Shown here: positions 12,244 to 24,916 of the stretch, in pieces
How positions within the stretch are numbered: position 1 is the first letter of the stretch
Layout of the letters: each line of letters begins with the position of its first letter
Assembly (NCBI GenBank): GCA_003254925.1
Contig: QANZ01035086.1
Coordinates: 2,022 to 66,021 of the forward strand
DNA: 64,000 nucleotides
Direction of reading: 5' to 3'
DNA from: Chamaecrista fasciculata
Taxonomy: Eukaryota > Streptophyta > Magnoliopsida > Fabales > Fabaceae
The notes under the pieces: model-generated
What the model was told of the DNA's origin: nothing
The model's database searches: none
The model's input: only the letters and a program-made list of their open reading frames with translations
Translations under genes and position numbers: made by a program

Positions 12244-12739
12244 AAATAAATTATATTTTGGTACCATGTAGTTTGACTTCATTATACTTTGATACCCTAT
12301 GGTTTAAAGCGTGACACTTTAGTATCTTGAAGTCTTCATTGTTACCCCTTTGGTACCCTAAACAATTTTTTCATTAGTTTTAGACGGAATTTGGCACGTG
12401 AATTGCACGTAGGCTCACTAATACCCAATTTTGTTTAACATTTTGTCACAAACAAAAATCAAACACTACTGCTTTTCGAAACCTAGTTCTGAATTCTCTA
12501 AAAAATTTCTTAACATCCAAATTCAGATCTAGGTTTCAAAAAGTAGTAGTGTTTGATCTTTGTTGTAGCAAAATGTTGGACAAAATTGAGTTTTAGTGAG
12601 CCCACGTGCAGGTCACGTGCTAAATTTCATCCGAAACTAAAGGAAAAATTGTTCAGAGTATCAAAGGGGTAACGTTGAATACATCATGATACTATAATGT
12701 CACATTTTAAACCATATGGTACTAAAATATAATTTACCC
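12244..12739. mobile_element. Foldback MITE, Mutator-like, 9-bp target duplication
   Basis: A 496-base element whose two halves are largely reverse complements (for example TTTGGTACCATGTAGTTT at the left against AAACCATATGGTACTAAAA at the right). It is flanked by TAATTTTTA at 12235-12243 and 12740-12748. A 9-bp duplication with long inverted repeats is typical of Mutator-superfamily MITEs. No coding capacity. The same terminal sequence, with clearer 31-bp subrepeats, appears at 59577-59698. Confidence 0.8.
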
Positions 12740-12748
12740 TAATTTTTA

Positions 12749-13790
12749 TATTGGAATGGCTCGTTAATATGGCAAGTTCGATTAAAAAAGAAGGAACAAA
12801 TTGATGGGTAGAGTGAGGGCCTGCGGGGCCATGATTGGAGCGTCTCAATATTATTCTTTTCTCATAATGCTTCTATTTGTACAATATATTCCCTTTTATT
12901 TGTACATTCAAGTTCAGTTCCTTCCCAATATCAATATGTACATAATTAATATTGAGTATTGTAATTTTTATCTTCTATCAGTAATAAGTTTTTGTATTAA
13001 ATAATAACGAAATCTATTTTTTAAATTTAGACAAAATTCACACTATAGTACTGAATTTTTTGGTATTAGAAATATAATAAGTATTCATTATATATAATTG
13101 TTATCTTTCCAAAACCATTTGATGATTGTGTCATTATTATCATTAACAATAATTGTATATACGCAAACAATATTTCCGAAACTGATGATAATCATAAGTC
13201 ATAACCCCACCAAACTGAATTTCCCTGTTTCGTTTTTAACTTAAAATGATGAACGAGTTAACGTAAATATATATTTATCTCCTTAATTTGACAATCAGCC
13301 CGTCATTATTCACTATATATATCAGTATTTTATGCATGTGCATGATTGACGTACCACGAACAGTCGAACACCAACTTTCTCTGGTCAAAATAGACTTTAA
13401 CGACATTCTTTTTCTTCCCCGAGAATGATGGTTGAGGACCCTTGACATGACACACATATATGAGGCTGAAAAGAACATTAGGAATTGTCTAAAACTTTAT
13501 TGTAAATGAAGAAAAGCATGAGAAATTATATTGTGATGAAAGTAATGCTTATATTGTAAATATCAATCACCTATACCACTGCCACTAATAATGCTTATAA
13601 TGCAGCTATCATGATATATATGCGTCTATCTTGTCAAGTCTTGTTCTTTTTCTCCCATATTATAGGGTTAAAAAAGGTTTTTTCCTTGCTCGCCGAATTC
13701 TCCGTATAAGTGGGGGGCCTCTGAAAATGCTAACGGAGATAACTCGATCTATAAACTATAAATTAAAGTATATATGATACTGATTGAGAA
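12749..13790. other. Intergenic, AT-rich
   Basis: No gene, RNA or clear element recognised. The small frames at 12801-13004 and 13275-13478 have no protein-like features. Confidence 0.45.
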
Positions 13791-13796
13791 ATTAGT

Positions 13797-14290
13797 GTTT
13801 CAAAAGGTTGGATTTTGTGAGCTAAATATCCGTTCATGTGGGAGTCTAATTGGGTTATGAGTTGACTCATTGAAATGTAGACTATTTTAATTAATTCACA
13901 TATCGGATAGTTAGTAAATGGGAGCTTTCCCATTCTCCTATAAATAGGAGTGATTCTCCATCATTCAAGTTGCTCAATCTATGTGTTGGCTTGGGGGCTC
14001 TCATATTGAGAGAATCCATATAGTTATATTTCTCTTTCTTCGAGTTCTTCTTCCGCGATCAGTCGTGGAAACATGACTCTACATCTAGTAGGTAGAGTCT
14101 CACCGTTTGGTAGAGTTCGTGACGAGGAAATCAAGGTTTGGATATCAGTTTTGGTGCAACAGAGCCACTAGCAAGATCTAGAATATTAGCGATAATGTCC
14201 AGATTAATAAGTTCCGCAATTTATTTTAATACTTTCCTGAATTTAAAATTATGATTCGAATTTTGGTTATCGGGAATCCGAAATCCTTCA
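13797..14290 (+). mobile_element. LTR-like remnant
   Basis: Contains a TATA-type promoter (CTCCTATAAATAGGAG near 13936), a downstream C/T-rich tract with short leader-like repeats, and TTTGGTGCAACAGAGCCACT near 14150. This layout is usual in LTR U3-R-U5 regions of plant retrotransposons. I could not fix the TG/CA ends or a target duplication, so it is only a candidate. Confidence 0.35.
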
Positions 14291-15557
14291 CAAAATGATG
14301 TGTAATAGGAGTATAAATTTTGAGAAGAATTATATCTTAAAACTGTTGGCCAAAAAGAAAAGTCTTAAAAATTTTAAATGTCAAAATCTGAAAGCCCAAA
14401 ATTTAATAAATTATTTTGTACTAAGCAATTTCTACAATTTAAAACTCACTACATAACATCTTCATAAGAGTTCATGTGTCTTTGGAGAGGTTATTTAGTG
14501 TATTAGGGATTTCTAATTTCAATGATTTACTTCTATAATATATTTCTCCCGAGACTCGTCTTCATTGAATACTGTCATATACGTTATGTACCTTTATGTG
14601 CTTACATTGTTCTTGTGTCAGAATACCAATGCCACAAATTGACTGGTAATTTCAAGAAAGATCATGAGAATTAATTACACCACAAATATGCTGTATATTC
14701 TAGGTTTTATGATTTATATAGTAGCTTATTATATAATTGAAAAGGTTCAAAATTAAATAATAGTGACTATTTTTTTTTTATAAACCTGGGTATCTACTTT
14801 TAGAAACAATAATAATCCTTTCGCGGTAAACGATTGATTATAAAATATTTTTCATATTTAAAAGTGAGATTCAAACCCTTAACACAAGAATAATTATGTC
14901 AAAGTTATGATTGTTATTTTTTTATTTCAGAGTGGATGACACATAATTAATTAGAGCCAAATGGGTACATTAATTATTTTTGGTTGTGGTATATGATGCC
15001 CTTACAAATCGTGATCTAAAAGTGATTATTTATTTTCTCATAATTAATTGACATCATTCATATTTTCCCCTTGGACGTTCTTTAATTTTTATATATACGC
15101 GTGTGTATTTCAACAGTGTAATTTTAGAAAAGCCAACAGACCAATAGAATATTTAATTTAGCTAGCCAAAAAATAAAACAGATCAATAGACTAAGGGGAG
15201 ATTTGCACTATATAATTCGTCATTATGACAATTAACAGTGATAGCTAGCTAGTGAATTGAGTGCAAATATTTAAGGGTTCGTTTGTCCCACTCTTTGTGG
15301 ACGTCACAGCATCCCAGGTTGAAGAAGTTAAAGATTATGATCGATATATAGTGATGATGAACATCATTACAAAGGATAATGAAAGAAGTAAATTAGAAAG
15401 AAAGAAAAAAGCAAGAGAAACGTCGCATATATAATGATGTCTGATGCCGAGAGGCGAAGACAAATTGAAAGAGCCGTGTGTTGCGATGATTGCATTTGTC
15501 GATTTGTCCTCCATATCCCCCTGCTCATCATCCTTCGTCCCACACACATATATATAT
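14291..15557. other. Intergenic, AT-rich
   Basis: No gene recognised. The minus-strand frame at 15335-15691 has no known motif, and its upstream part lies in the duplicated join described next. Confidence 0.45.
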
Positions 15558-15942
15558 ATACTTGATGAATTAATAATTATATTGGTTGAATTAATAAGTG
15601 TAATATAATTAATTACTAGCTCATTATCATCAAGTAGCGACCTAGCCTGCAATATGTTAATTTCATGTGAGAAGTAGCTAGGTACGTACAAACAAGTAAA
15701 AATTGAGTACTGTGTCCCAAGTGATCCANAAATATGGACGACCAGAAAGGGGTGGAGCCATATAATATTAGATACTTGATGAATTAATAATTATATTGGT
15801 TGAATTAATAAGTGTAATATAATTAATTACTAGCTCATTATCATCAAGTAGCGACCTAGCCTGCAATATGTTAATTTCATGTGAGAAGTAGCTAGGAACG
15901 TACAAACAAGTAAAAATTGAGTACTGTGTCCCAAGTGATCCA
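15558..15942. repeat. 171-bp duplication around the N at 15729 (likely unmerged contig overlap)
   Basis: 15558-15728 recurs as 15772-15942 with one visible substitution (GGTACG against GGAACG). The first copy ends exactly at the N. The second starts after 42 unrelated bases. A failed overlap merge between two contigs explains this best. Confidence 0.8.
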
Positions 15943-16111
15943 ATTAAGATCCGCTCCATGATTACCTATAAATTAAACTAAATGGAAGAAATTGAGTACT
16001 GTGTCCTTTTGAATTGGGAATTCTGTGGAAAATGATTATGAAGAGCTTTCAGTTTTTTTAACATGAATTGATATATAATTCTGTAAAAAAATGGATAATA
16101 CAATTTGTAAT

Positions 16112-17414
16112 TGATAAGTATGTTATTTTGTCTATTTTTAAGGGATAATTACTAATTTATTTGTATTCAAATTATGATTTTATCCCAATATATCTTAATT
16201 ATTTGATTTTCCCCGTTATCCTAAGTTTAAATTCAAAATATGATATCTTGTGTTAAAATTTGATATTTTGTGAATATCATATCTTTTAAACTTAGGATAT
16301 AAGTTTATATTATCTTCTATTGATTTTGTAGATCAGATTTCAATCTCAAAGATATCTCAAATCAAGAAGATTCAATTTCAAGATCTCCAAAATCAAGAGA
16401 TATTTTCGTGGAGCACAAGTCTTGCCCAAAACTCAAGAGATATCTACGTGGAGCACAAGTCTTGCCCAAGACTTAAGCGCAGATTCTCAGTTTTGAATTT
16501 TAAAATCAGATTCTGTAATCTTTTCAGTTGTGGGGACTCTATAGCTCGAATTAGGAAGGTTGAGAAGGGTATGAGGGTTAGAGAAACATTATAAATACCC
16601 CTCTCTAGTTAGTGAAAAGGGGAGATCCAATCTCGGATCATCTCTCTCTTCTTCTCTCAAGGCCCTGCGCGGCTAATTCTCTTATCTTGGCTTAGGGTGA
16701 GTTTGGATTGGATGTTTCAACACTTGTGAGATCTTGTTCTTATTTGTTTCATCAATTTATAATATTTTTGTTTCTTCTACTCTTCTTGTTTTAATTGTTT
16801 TCAAGTTGAACATTCAACTAAGAGCTCGGTTGTCTAATTGATTTGTAAACATAACGCTAGATGTTCTTATTGATTTGTAATTAGTAAGTTCATCACTAAG
16901 TAGTAACTAAGATGGTTGTACCATGTTAGGGAGAAGAAAATCTGAACAAGTAATTTTGTAAATTAATTGTTTAGGGTTAATATCTTTCGGGTCTTAGTTC
17001 TGTTACCTTAGATTGAATTGTCGATTGTGTCGGATTCGTCTAGTTAATAAGTGGTTAAATTGGGTATGTTATCCTTTAATCAACTTTTAAGAAAGAGTGA
17101 TTTCACCGTGTGATTTCGTTAACCTATTTTAATTTGATGAAAAATTATCTTTGGCATCAATGATCAAGTGCGAGACTCCATGAAGATTAACCTTAGCCAA
17201 GCCCTCATCCTATCGGTAACTTTTATCGTTGTTTTATTTACTTATTATTTTATATCACAATTTATCTTTTGTTTTCTGTTTTCTTTAGATTTGGTTGATA
17301 AACTTTAGACAATGCTAGTCTCTGCGGATCGACCTTGTTCTCACCCTTACTATAATTTATTATTTTAGTGTGTAGAATCAGGTTAATTATTTTTGGTGGA
17401 TTCGACACCCATCA
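16112..17414. mobile_element. Solo LTR of a retrotransposon
   Basis: 1303 bases beginning TGATAAG and ending ACCCATCA, so the ends form the short inverted repeat TGAT/ATCA. The flanks are a perfect 5-bp target duplication, GTAAT (16107-16111 and 17415-17419). Inside are a TATA box (TATAAATA, 16590-16597), leader-like C/T-rich sequence and, near the 3' end, CTCTGCGGATCGACCTTGTT and GGATTCGACACC. From memory such phrases recur in large Ty3/gypsy LTRs, so the lineage is inference. No internal domain or second LTR is present, so this is what remains after LTR-LTR recombination. Confidence 0.85.
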
Positions 17415-17597
17415 GTAATGCAGCTCAACTGCCCAATTCTCTAATTCTGTGTAGCAAAACTTGATTTGGTGAACATTCATCACAGTATTTACAGATGGCA
17501 ACATATACGAATATTCCTAATATTCAATGATGATAAGGTAATTTCTGAACTTCTATTTTCTCTTTTCTCTCGTGAGAGTTAAAATTAGGTGTGAACA

Positions 17598-18896
17598 TTA
17601 GTGTGACGGATATGGTGGATGAGTCGGGAGAATGGGACCTCACTTTGGTTAGGGGTTTACTCCCGGATGATATTCTTGTTTTGCTCCATGGTATTCACCC
17701 TCCTGTGCAGGACTTTCATAATGTTATCAGATGGGGTACGGGTGAATTCTCAGTCAAGACTTGTTATAGAAATTTGTTGAGCGATAAGCTTGGCGCTAAG
17801 GATGATATCTGGAAAGCCATATGGGGTTGGAAGGGTTTGGAGAGGATCAAGTACTTTTTGTGGCTTGTGGGTCATGGTAGACTATGTGCTAACGAGAGGA
17901 GGGCTGTTTGGAGTGGATGTAGCCCTATGTGTTCTACTTGCATTATTCATTCTAAATCTATTTTACATGTACTCAAAGATTGTAGTCATGCTAGGCGAGT
18001 TTGGGAAAGCATCTTACCTTTAAGAAGGAGATCTGGTTTTTTCAGACCAGATATTAAAGAGTGGTTAATCACCAACCTGCCTCAAAACACTATGGGTAGG
18101 CGTTGGAGTGTGACCTTCGCTGTGACTTGCTGGATGTTGTGGAAGTGGAGGAACAAGAGGGTTTTCTCCGAAGATGTTGTTGTTCCTACTAACCCCGAGC
18201 AGATAATTTTTAAATGGGTTGATTGGATTATTTCTTCTAAGGAGAGTGTCAAAGGAGGCTTACCCGTAATTTTGAAGAGGAAGGAGCGTGTGATCAAGTG
18301 GGATCCGCCGCTTAGGGGGTGGGTGAAAATCAATCCCGACAGAGCTGTCCGGAAGTCGTCTCGCCTGACGGGCTTGTTAGGGATGCCGACGGAGAGTGGA
18401 GGGGTGGTTTCTCGAGGTTCTTGGGGGGGGGGGGGGGGNNNNNNNNNNNNNNNNNNNNNNNNNNNNNNNNNNNNNTGTAGTGTCTTGGATGCTGAAATTT
18501 GGGGGATATGCGAAGGTTTGGAGCTTGTTTGGTCACTGGGATACAGAAGGGTGGTGGTGGAAACCGATTCCATGATGGCGGCGAGTTATTTGCAGAAAAA
18601 TCGAAACCTCAACTTCAATGGTGGTAATAGCTTGTACTCTTTGGCTTCTTCGTTGCTGAAGAGGGATTGGGAAGTGCGGGTTTTTCATGGCCTGCGAAGT
18701 GGTAACCGGACCGCTGACTTATTGGCTGGGTTGGGCTTTAATTTGGATCAGGTGAAGAACTGTTGGATTAGTCCTCCTGAGGCTCTAAGCCTTGTGCTGT
18801 TTGAGGATAGGGCGGGTTTCGAGCTGCCTTGGTGCGGGTAGCTTTTCGGCTCTTGTTTGCTTGGCCGTAAGGCCCCTTCTGAATACTATAAAAAAA
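17598..18896 (+). mobile_element. 5'-truncated LINE (ORF2 C-terminus) with 17-bp target duplication
   Basis: Reading frame from 17591 (GTG, no true start) to 18841 gives the end of a plant L1-type ORF2. It has a zf-RVT region (CSTC...ILHVLKDC) and then an RNase H domain with D in INPDRA, E in DAEIWGICEGLEL, D in VVVETDS and the RSGNRTADLLAG end. It is followed by a short 3' UTR and poly-A at 18891-18900. The flanks repeat AAAATTAGGTGTGAACA (17581-17597 and 18897-18913). Near 18385 the frame is broken: the adjacent frame reads LVRDADGEWRGGFSRFLG, the expected RNase H text. A 37-base gap follows. It is dead, but the clear duplication suggests fairly recent insertion. Confidence 0.9.
18439..18475. 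other. 37-base assembly gap after a 16-G run
   Basis: A homopolymer of 16 G (18423-18438) leads straight into 37 N inside the LINE RNase H region. It is probably a sequencing or assembly failure at the G run. Residues across it cannot be read. Confidence 0.9.
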
Positions 18897-18913
18897 AAAA
18901 TTAGGTGTGAACA

Positions 18914-21900
18914 AAAAAAAAATCTCAATTTAGTTGATTAGCCCATCTCGATACTTTTCTCGAAGTCGGAGAGTAGCAGGGTAATCTTGGGTTGGGCACT
19001 TATACACCCGGTATTTTTTCTTAAAAAAAAATTTACTATTAAAATATATATATATATTATTTATTAAGTATTTTTCTTATTTTATAATATATATTATTTG
19101 TATCAATTGTAAATTAAAAAAATATATAATATAAATTTTATTTTAATTAAAATAATATTTCCTTATAACTAATTAGAACTGAGTCGGTCCGAGTTTTAGC
19201 TGTAACCTTGCCTTGACCCACCTTATGTTAATTTCTAATTATATTATAACTAATTCAACAACTTTTCCTCATCATAATCTTGCCGCTGGTTAGTTTCCCT
19301 CTATTTAGGGCTTAAGCCCTCCTATATGTATCGGCATCTCCTATTGTCTAGGTATGTTACATTTTTTTATTGACAATTATTTATTTTCTAAATTCAGAGT
19401 ATATAAATGAATTTGAATGAACTCGAATTTTAATAATTTTAATCTTAACAGTGTTGTGACCTCGGATTCACTTACGAGTTTCAATCCAAATTTCTGGCCA
19501 AAGAAAAAAATCAATCAAAATTCAAAAACTTGGTTTACCGAAAAAATTCAAAAATTTGAATTGGTTAAAATATTTGAGGTTTCAACAATAGAACGTATTA
19601 ATCAATATACTACTATTGTTTTTGTTAAAGAAATAACTGAGCGTAATAATTGAGGACACTTGTACTGTTGTATGTTGAAATTGATATACTTGAACTGTTG
19701 AACATATTAATAGTGTCTCTCTCTCGGGATCCCGTAACGTCACGCCTTTCACTCTGACGACTGACATGAATCCCTAATCATTACTCTCACACGCCTTCCT
19801 CACGTGACTCTCTCCTTCCTGTTCATTCAATGCCTTCGGTTTATCATTTATGTCATTTACCTATGCCATCTCACCTCTTTTTGTTCTTTTTTATATATAT
19901 AAAATAGTTTTCTGATTTCCATCATTCAAATATGCGGAATTGCGGAACCAAATATGTGAAAGGCTAACTGCCTAAAACATTATGTCTTATTAATAAAAAT
20001 ACCATCCATAAATATTCTCCTTCTTCAAAAAATCAGTTTATATTACTACAAATATATTAGTCTTATATTTTTTTTACCCCATACTTAATTTGCACAATCT
20101 ATGTATGTATATAACTCTAAGAAAGCTCTAACACCAAACCATTATTGATTCTTTGGGTTCTATGTCCGATTAAAACTGAGTGCTTATAAAGGTTTATGAA
20201 GCTGATTATTAGTACGCACTTGGTTTGTTGTTTTGTATTAATCTTAATCAACATATAAGGGTGCATATTTGTGCAATTAACAAAATCAATAAACCAAAAC
20301 CCTTTCATTTAGAATTGTTAAAATATGTTAAAACTCGTGGTTCCACATGTCTTTTTTTTCTAAAAAAAATATTTTTAAAATAAGTTTGTATTTTTTAAAA
20401 AATAGTTTAATGTGATTTTTCTTATATTATAATATCAAATAATTTAATAATTACATGTATGAAAATTATAATACTACTCATATCTTATAATATATAGAAA
20501 GTGAAAGTATTTTATGAACAAGATACTACTTGAAAGTTGAAATACATAGGGTAAGTAAGATAGTGATATATTTTTTTTTGTTGTTGTTTGAAGTCAGGAA
20601 AAAACTGACATCGCTCCAATATATCTATCAAAAGAAAGAAAGTGTATGAAATTTTTTGCATTTATAAGTTTATTTTAACCATAAATCTTATTTATGTATA
20701 TAACAGGAATATAAAAAGATTTAAGATAAATTTAGTCCATGCACTCGTTATTAGAAAAACCCTTCCTCGGATTGTGCCATATAGTAGGCGAGACACACGT
20801 TGTGGAGGACAGAATTAGATTTTGAATTAAAAAAAGGGTAAAAGTAAAACTATCCGCCACAAAGTTTTATTGAATTTTTGGGCCAAAAGAAAAGAGTTGT
20901 ATTGAATTTGCAAATTGAACGTGTTCCCACGTGCAAAACAAAGTCTTCCTTCCCCAGGGCAATTAGTTAATGAGATGCATGTTAATTAATTAACTTTTTA
21001 TATATGCTATCTTAGTCCAAAATAAATTGCAATTAAAAAATGTCGACGTCAATATCGCTAAGAAATGATGAATAACATCCTTATTTTTATCCAGAATATA
21101 TAGTCGTAGAGCCCCTTGTGATGTACAAAGTTATGTACGTCATAACAACCGTTATACCCAGCCACTTGGATTTGGATAAAAACAACCACCAACTAACGTT
21201 TACTACCTATTAAAGAATACAAATACGCGCAGGATTATCTTGAATGAAATTCATAGCCATCGTCATTAATCAGTATAGATATACATAATTATGAAGTTAT
21301 GATGTTAAGTCTTAAGTCTTAAGTCTAACAAACAAGGATCACGATCCACCTTGAAAATTCAATGTTGAAATGGTATTAATTCATACCTAGCTCCAACTTG
21401 CTTATGTTAATCAACTCATCATGCCCCGTGATAAAGATTAAGCACTAACCAGCAACGAACATGGATATATATATATAGTTGGATCTTAACGCGAACATTA
21501 ATTAATTGTTAAAGTATAAATCTGACAACAAATCAAAGAATGAACTTAACCTCATTAATGCAGCATTGAAAAACGTCCAAAGATTGTGTTGTTGAGTGAG
21601 GGTGACCATGACCAGGTCTTGGTTGACACGTCGTCTGTGAGACTATCACACCTTTTTAAAAACTTGTTACGCTTTTGACAAAATCACTGCTAAACTGTTC
21701 AAAATATTACCGTGAATTTGGTGACGTGCAGAGATAACTCTATATTTATATATAATCATAATAATTATTTCTGTACCAAATGTCACGCATAGGATCGTGA
21801 GTGAAAGTGATAATGCGAGGGATGGACAGACAGCTAGTTTGTTGCTAATTAAGATAATAGGTACGGTTCATATTGTACATAGGGGCAGACATGCATGATT

Positions 21901-24650
21901 GATTTGTGATATAAAAGTGGAGAGTTAAGAGAGCAATGAAGAGTAGGGGATAGTTGTGAAATTAATACATTATCGAGTTGTTTTGTGATGAATACCATTT
22001 GATATTTATTACAAAAATTATAAGTTAATAAATTAATTTATAAGTAATTAAATTATATTATTTAATTATTGAAATAATATAATTTTCAATAATTTTATTT
22101 GTAAATTATTGAGATATATGTTTGATGGAGTTTTGTGTGGGGATAAAATCTTTTTAAAATCTCAAGATGTAACAGATGGTGTGAGCCGTGTGAGGTTAAA
22201 AAACATGAAAATATTAACTTTTAATAATTTTCTTTAATAATGTAAAATATTTTAAATGATTGAATTTCAATTTTTGTTGGGTACATGACTACATGGGCCG
22301 GATGTGGGAACATTCCAAAGAAAAGAATTAATAATAAAAAAGAAGAAGGAAGGAAGGAATGGCATGGGGTTAGTTTGGTATTCCAAAAGAGGAGAGAGGG
22401 GCCACCCAATAATTCACACATCTCTCTTTGTGTCTGCAAGCTTATCATTAAAGCCTGCATGGCTTCAATTATTGCAATGATCCCAAAAGCATGACATATC
22501 TGACCTCTTCTCACTTCCTCTGTATATCCTTTTTTATTAAATTACGACTTGTTTATAAAGTTAAGTTTTACCCACGCTTCTGGGACCACCCCCATTAATT
22601 ACTATCTATCTCTACTCTCAACAACCTCCCAATACTACCAAAAATACACTAAAATGAAAATATATCATAATTTGATGACCAAAATGATATTTCAACCCAA
22701 AAAAATGTTAAAAGTTGATTTCATTATAACTTTTCATATATAAAATGTAGCTAGACTCATTGGATACTCGTTCATTTCTGTGCCTTTCTTATTGATTGAA
22801 GAGTTTATGATTATTATGATGTAGAGTGCGTAGAGTGTAGACTGCGGGGCTAGCTGCTTCAAAAGATACAAAAGAACCTCATCCTTTTTATACCTCATAA
22901 TTAGTTCCCATGCTTAAATAAATCCAACCAAAGCAAATTCGAAAGCACGAACTTTGCCGGGAATGGTTAAAGTTGGTCGCTTTGTCTGCCTCTCTAAATC
23001 AATACGGTCAAATTCAAATCTCATCTTAATCATCTCACCCATATCTTTCTTCCTAAAATAAAAGAGTATATATATATCTTTCTTTCATCTAATTAGGCCC
23101 ATTAATTAGGCTTAGTTAATAAGTGAAAATTTTGGTAGGTGACAAAGGTGAGAGATAGATGTATATATGTCTATGGAGATGGCAATGGAAGAAGCATGCA
23201 TGATTTTGAATTTAATGGCGTCCAGTTTTATATATTAATTTAACTCGGAAACAGCAAAAACTTTTGGATTAACTCATGGGTGGTCACTGCCATATGGGAG
23301 GTTAGCATAACAGCGAAACAAAAAATGTGTCTGCTACCCCACACAATTCATCATGTTTAAGACTTTATCGTGTTGTGATGCACGATGAGAAGGACTAGGA
23401 GGATCATCATGATGACAAGGATGGATACTATTTATTGATTCCAAACCACCCTTATTTAAAATACATATACATGCATGCATATATATATATATATAGTTGT
23501 ATACACATACATACAACACAAGCTAGCTAGTCAAAAAATAAGACAATAGATATATAGGACCAGCTTGTGAGAGGTATATATGAGTATGATGATATGATTA
23601 TGATCCCTCCATATCTCTCTCTATCTCTCTCTGGTCTCTGATATATCATTTTCCCTAATTCATCATGACGCTCTCTCTGTGGACTTTGTTTGGCAGAACC
23701 TCATAAATTTGTGTCGTTTTTGTCAGTAACCAACGCATTATTAATCAATTCATGTACAACCAAATGCAAGCTATATTCCTCAGACACCCCAACCCAGCTG
23801 CAAAATTGATCATTACGCAGATATTATTCCATTTTCTCCTGAATATATATATATATATGCGCAGGCACCATGCATGTCATTTTTTTTACTTACAGTAACT
23901 AATTAAACATTTGTTGAATCCCAAGGGAATGCTAACTAGATTCATAATTAATTGAGGCTTTCTAAACAGGGGTTCAATCATTATTTAGGGATATATGTGT
24001 AGCTGTTTTCAGCAATATTAATTATTTGGTCGCTAACAACCCAATATAGACCAGTCTGTAGTCCGTATAGAGTGTATAAATATAGCACAATATAATATTA
24101 ATATATATGATTTGAATAATGGATCAAATAGTAAGATAAAGATATGGTTTAAGATTTATTGTGATAGATATATATCCAATAGCTTACCCTTAAAATATAA
24201 TTAGAAGAAACAAAAGGGATAAAGCAGAGAAAATAATTAAGTATATTGGCCTGTTATGTTGGGCTCTCCTGTAATGACTGCTTCCTTAATTATATTCAAT
24301 TCTCTAGTTTTATAACATTTCCCCAATCCACTTTCATTTGAAAATATAAAGTCTATACAGAATCTGAAATCCTAACTAGTATCTCTCTCTCTCTATATGT
24401 ATAATAGCAGTGAAGAATAATGGATATAATATATATATATATATATACGGGGAGCTGAGGTTGATGATTAATAAATGTAAGTTGAAAATGTCATGTATGG
24501 TTATATATATGTTTGATTGTATGATCATGTGAGGAGGTGTGGGGTATGAATATTTGGGAGTTGAATATTTAAAATTATAAATAGATTCACGTGGGTTTCT
24601 CAACCTGGAATAGTGGGTCAATCTCGAGTCCTCACCCCCCACCAAAAGCC
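18914..24650. other. Long intergenic region upstream of HAT14
   Basis: About 5.7 kb, very AT-rich, with simple (AT)n runs near 19050, 23476-23496, 23846-23858 and 24428-24447. No tRNA, no protein-like frame and no element with readable ends was found. The last few hundred bases are the HAT14 promoter and leader, including GA-rich repeats (AGAGAAGAGAAG) at about 24657-24675. Confidence 0.5.
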
Positions 24651-24916
24651 AAAGCAGAGAAGAGAAGAGAAGAAATAAAAAGGGGACTAGTACTCAAATT
24701 TTTCTCTATACTGGCTACCTTTGTATACTGATCAACGAGAAACAAAAGGCAGAAGCAGAAGGTGTAGCAGACAAATGAAGCCTTTGTTTTCAAATCGTAT
24801 AGAAGACATATGATTATATTGTTGGGTTGGTCTTCCTTCCTTTCGATCTGAAGTAATTATACCATACATAAACCTTCCCTGCTTTATTCTTTCACTGGGC
24901 ATCAACAAAATTAAAT

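Noticed and set aside
13275..13478. 67-aa minus-strand frame as a small protein gene
   Set aside because: No signal peptide, motif or splice context. Composition is like random AT-rich DNA.
17591..17600. GTG as start of a 416-codon gene
   Set aside because: The frame begins inside the target duplication of a truncated LINE. There is no true start.
24428..24447. (AT)n runs as regulatory TATA elements
   Set aside because: Such runs are frequent across the intergenic DNA and their positions fit no defined start.
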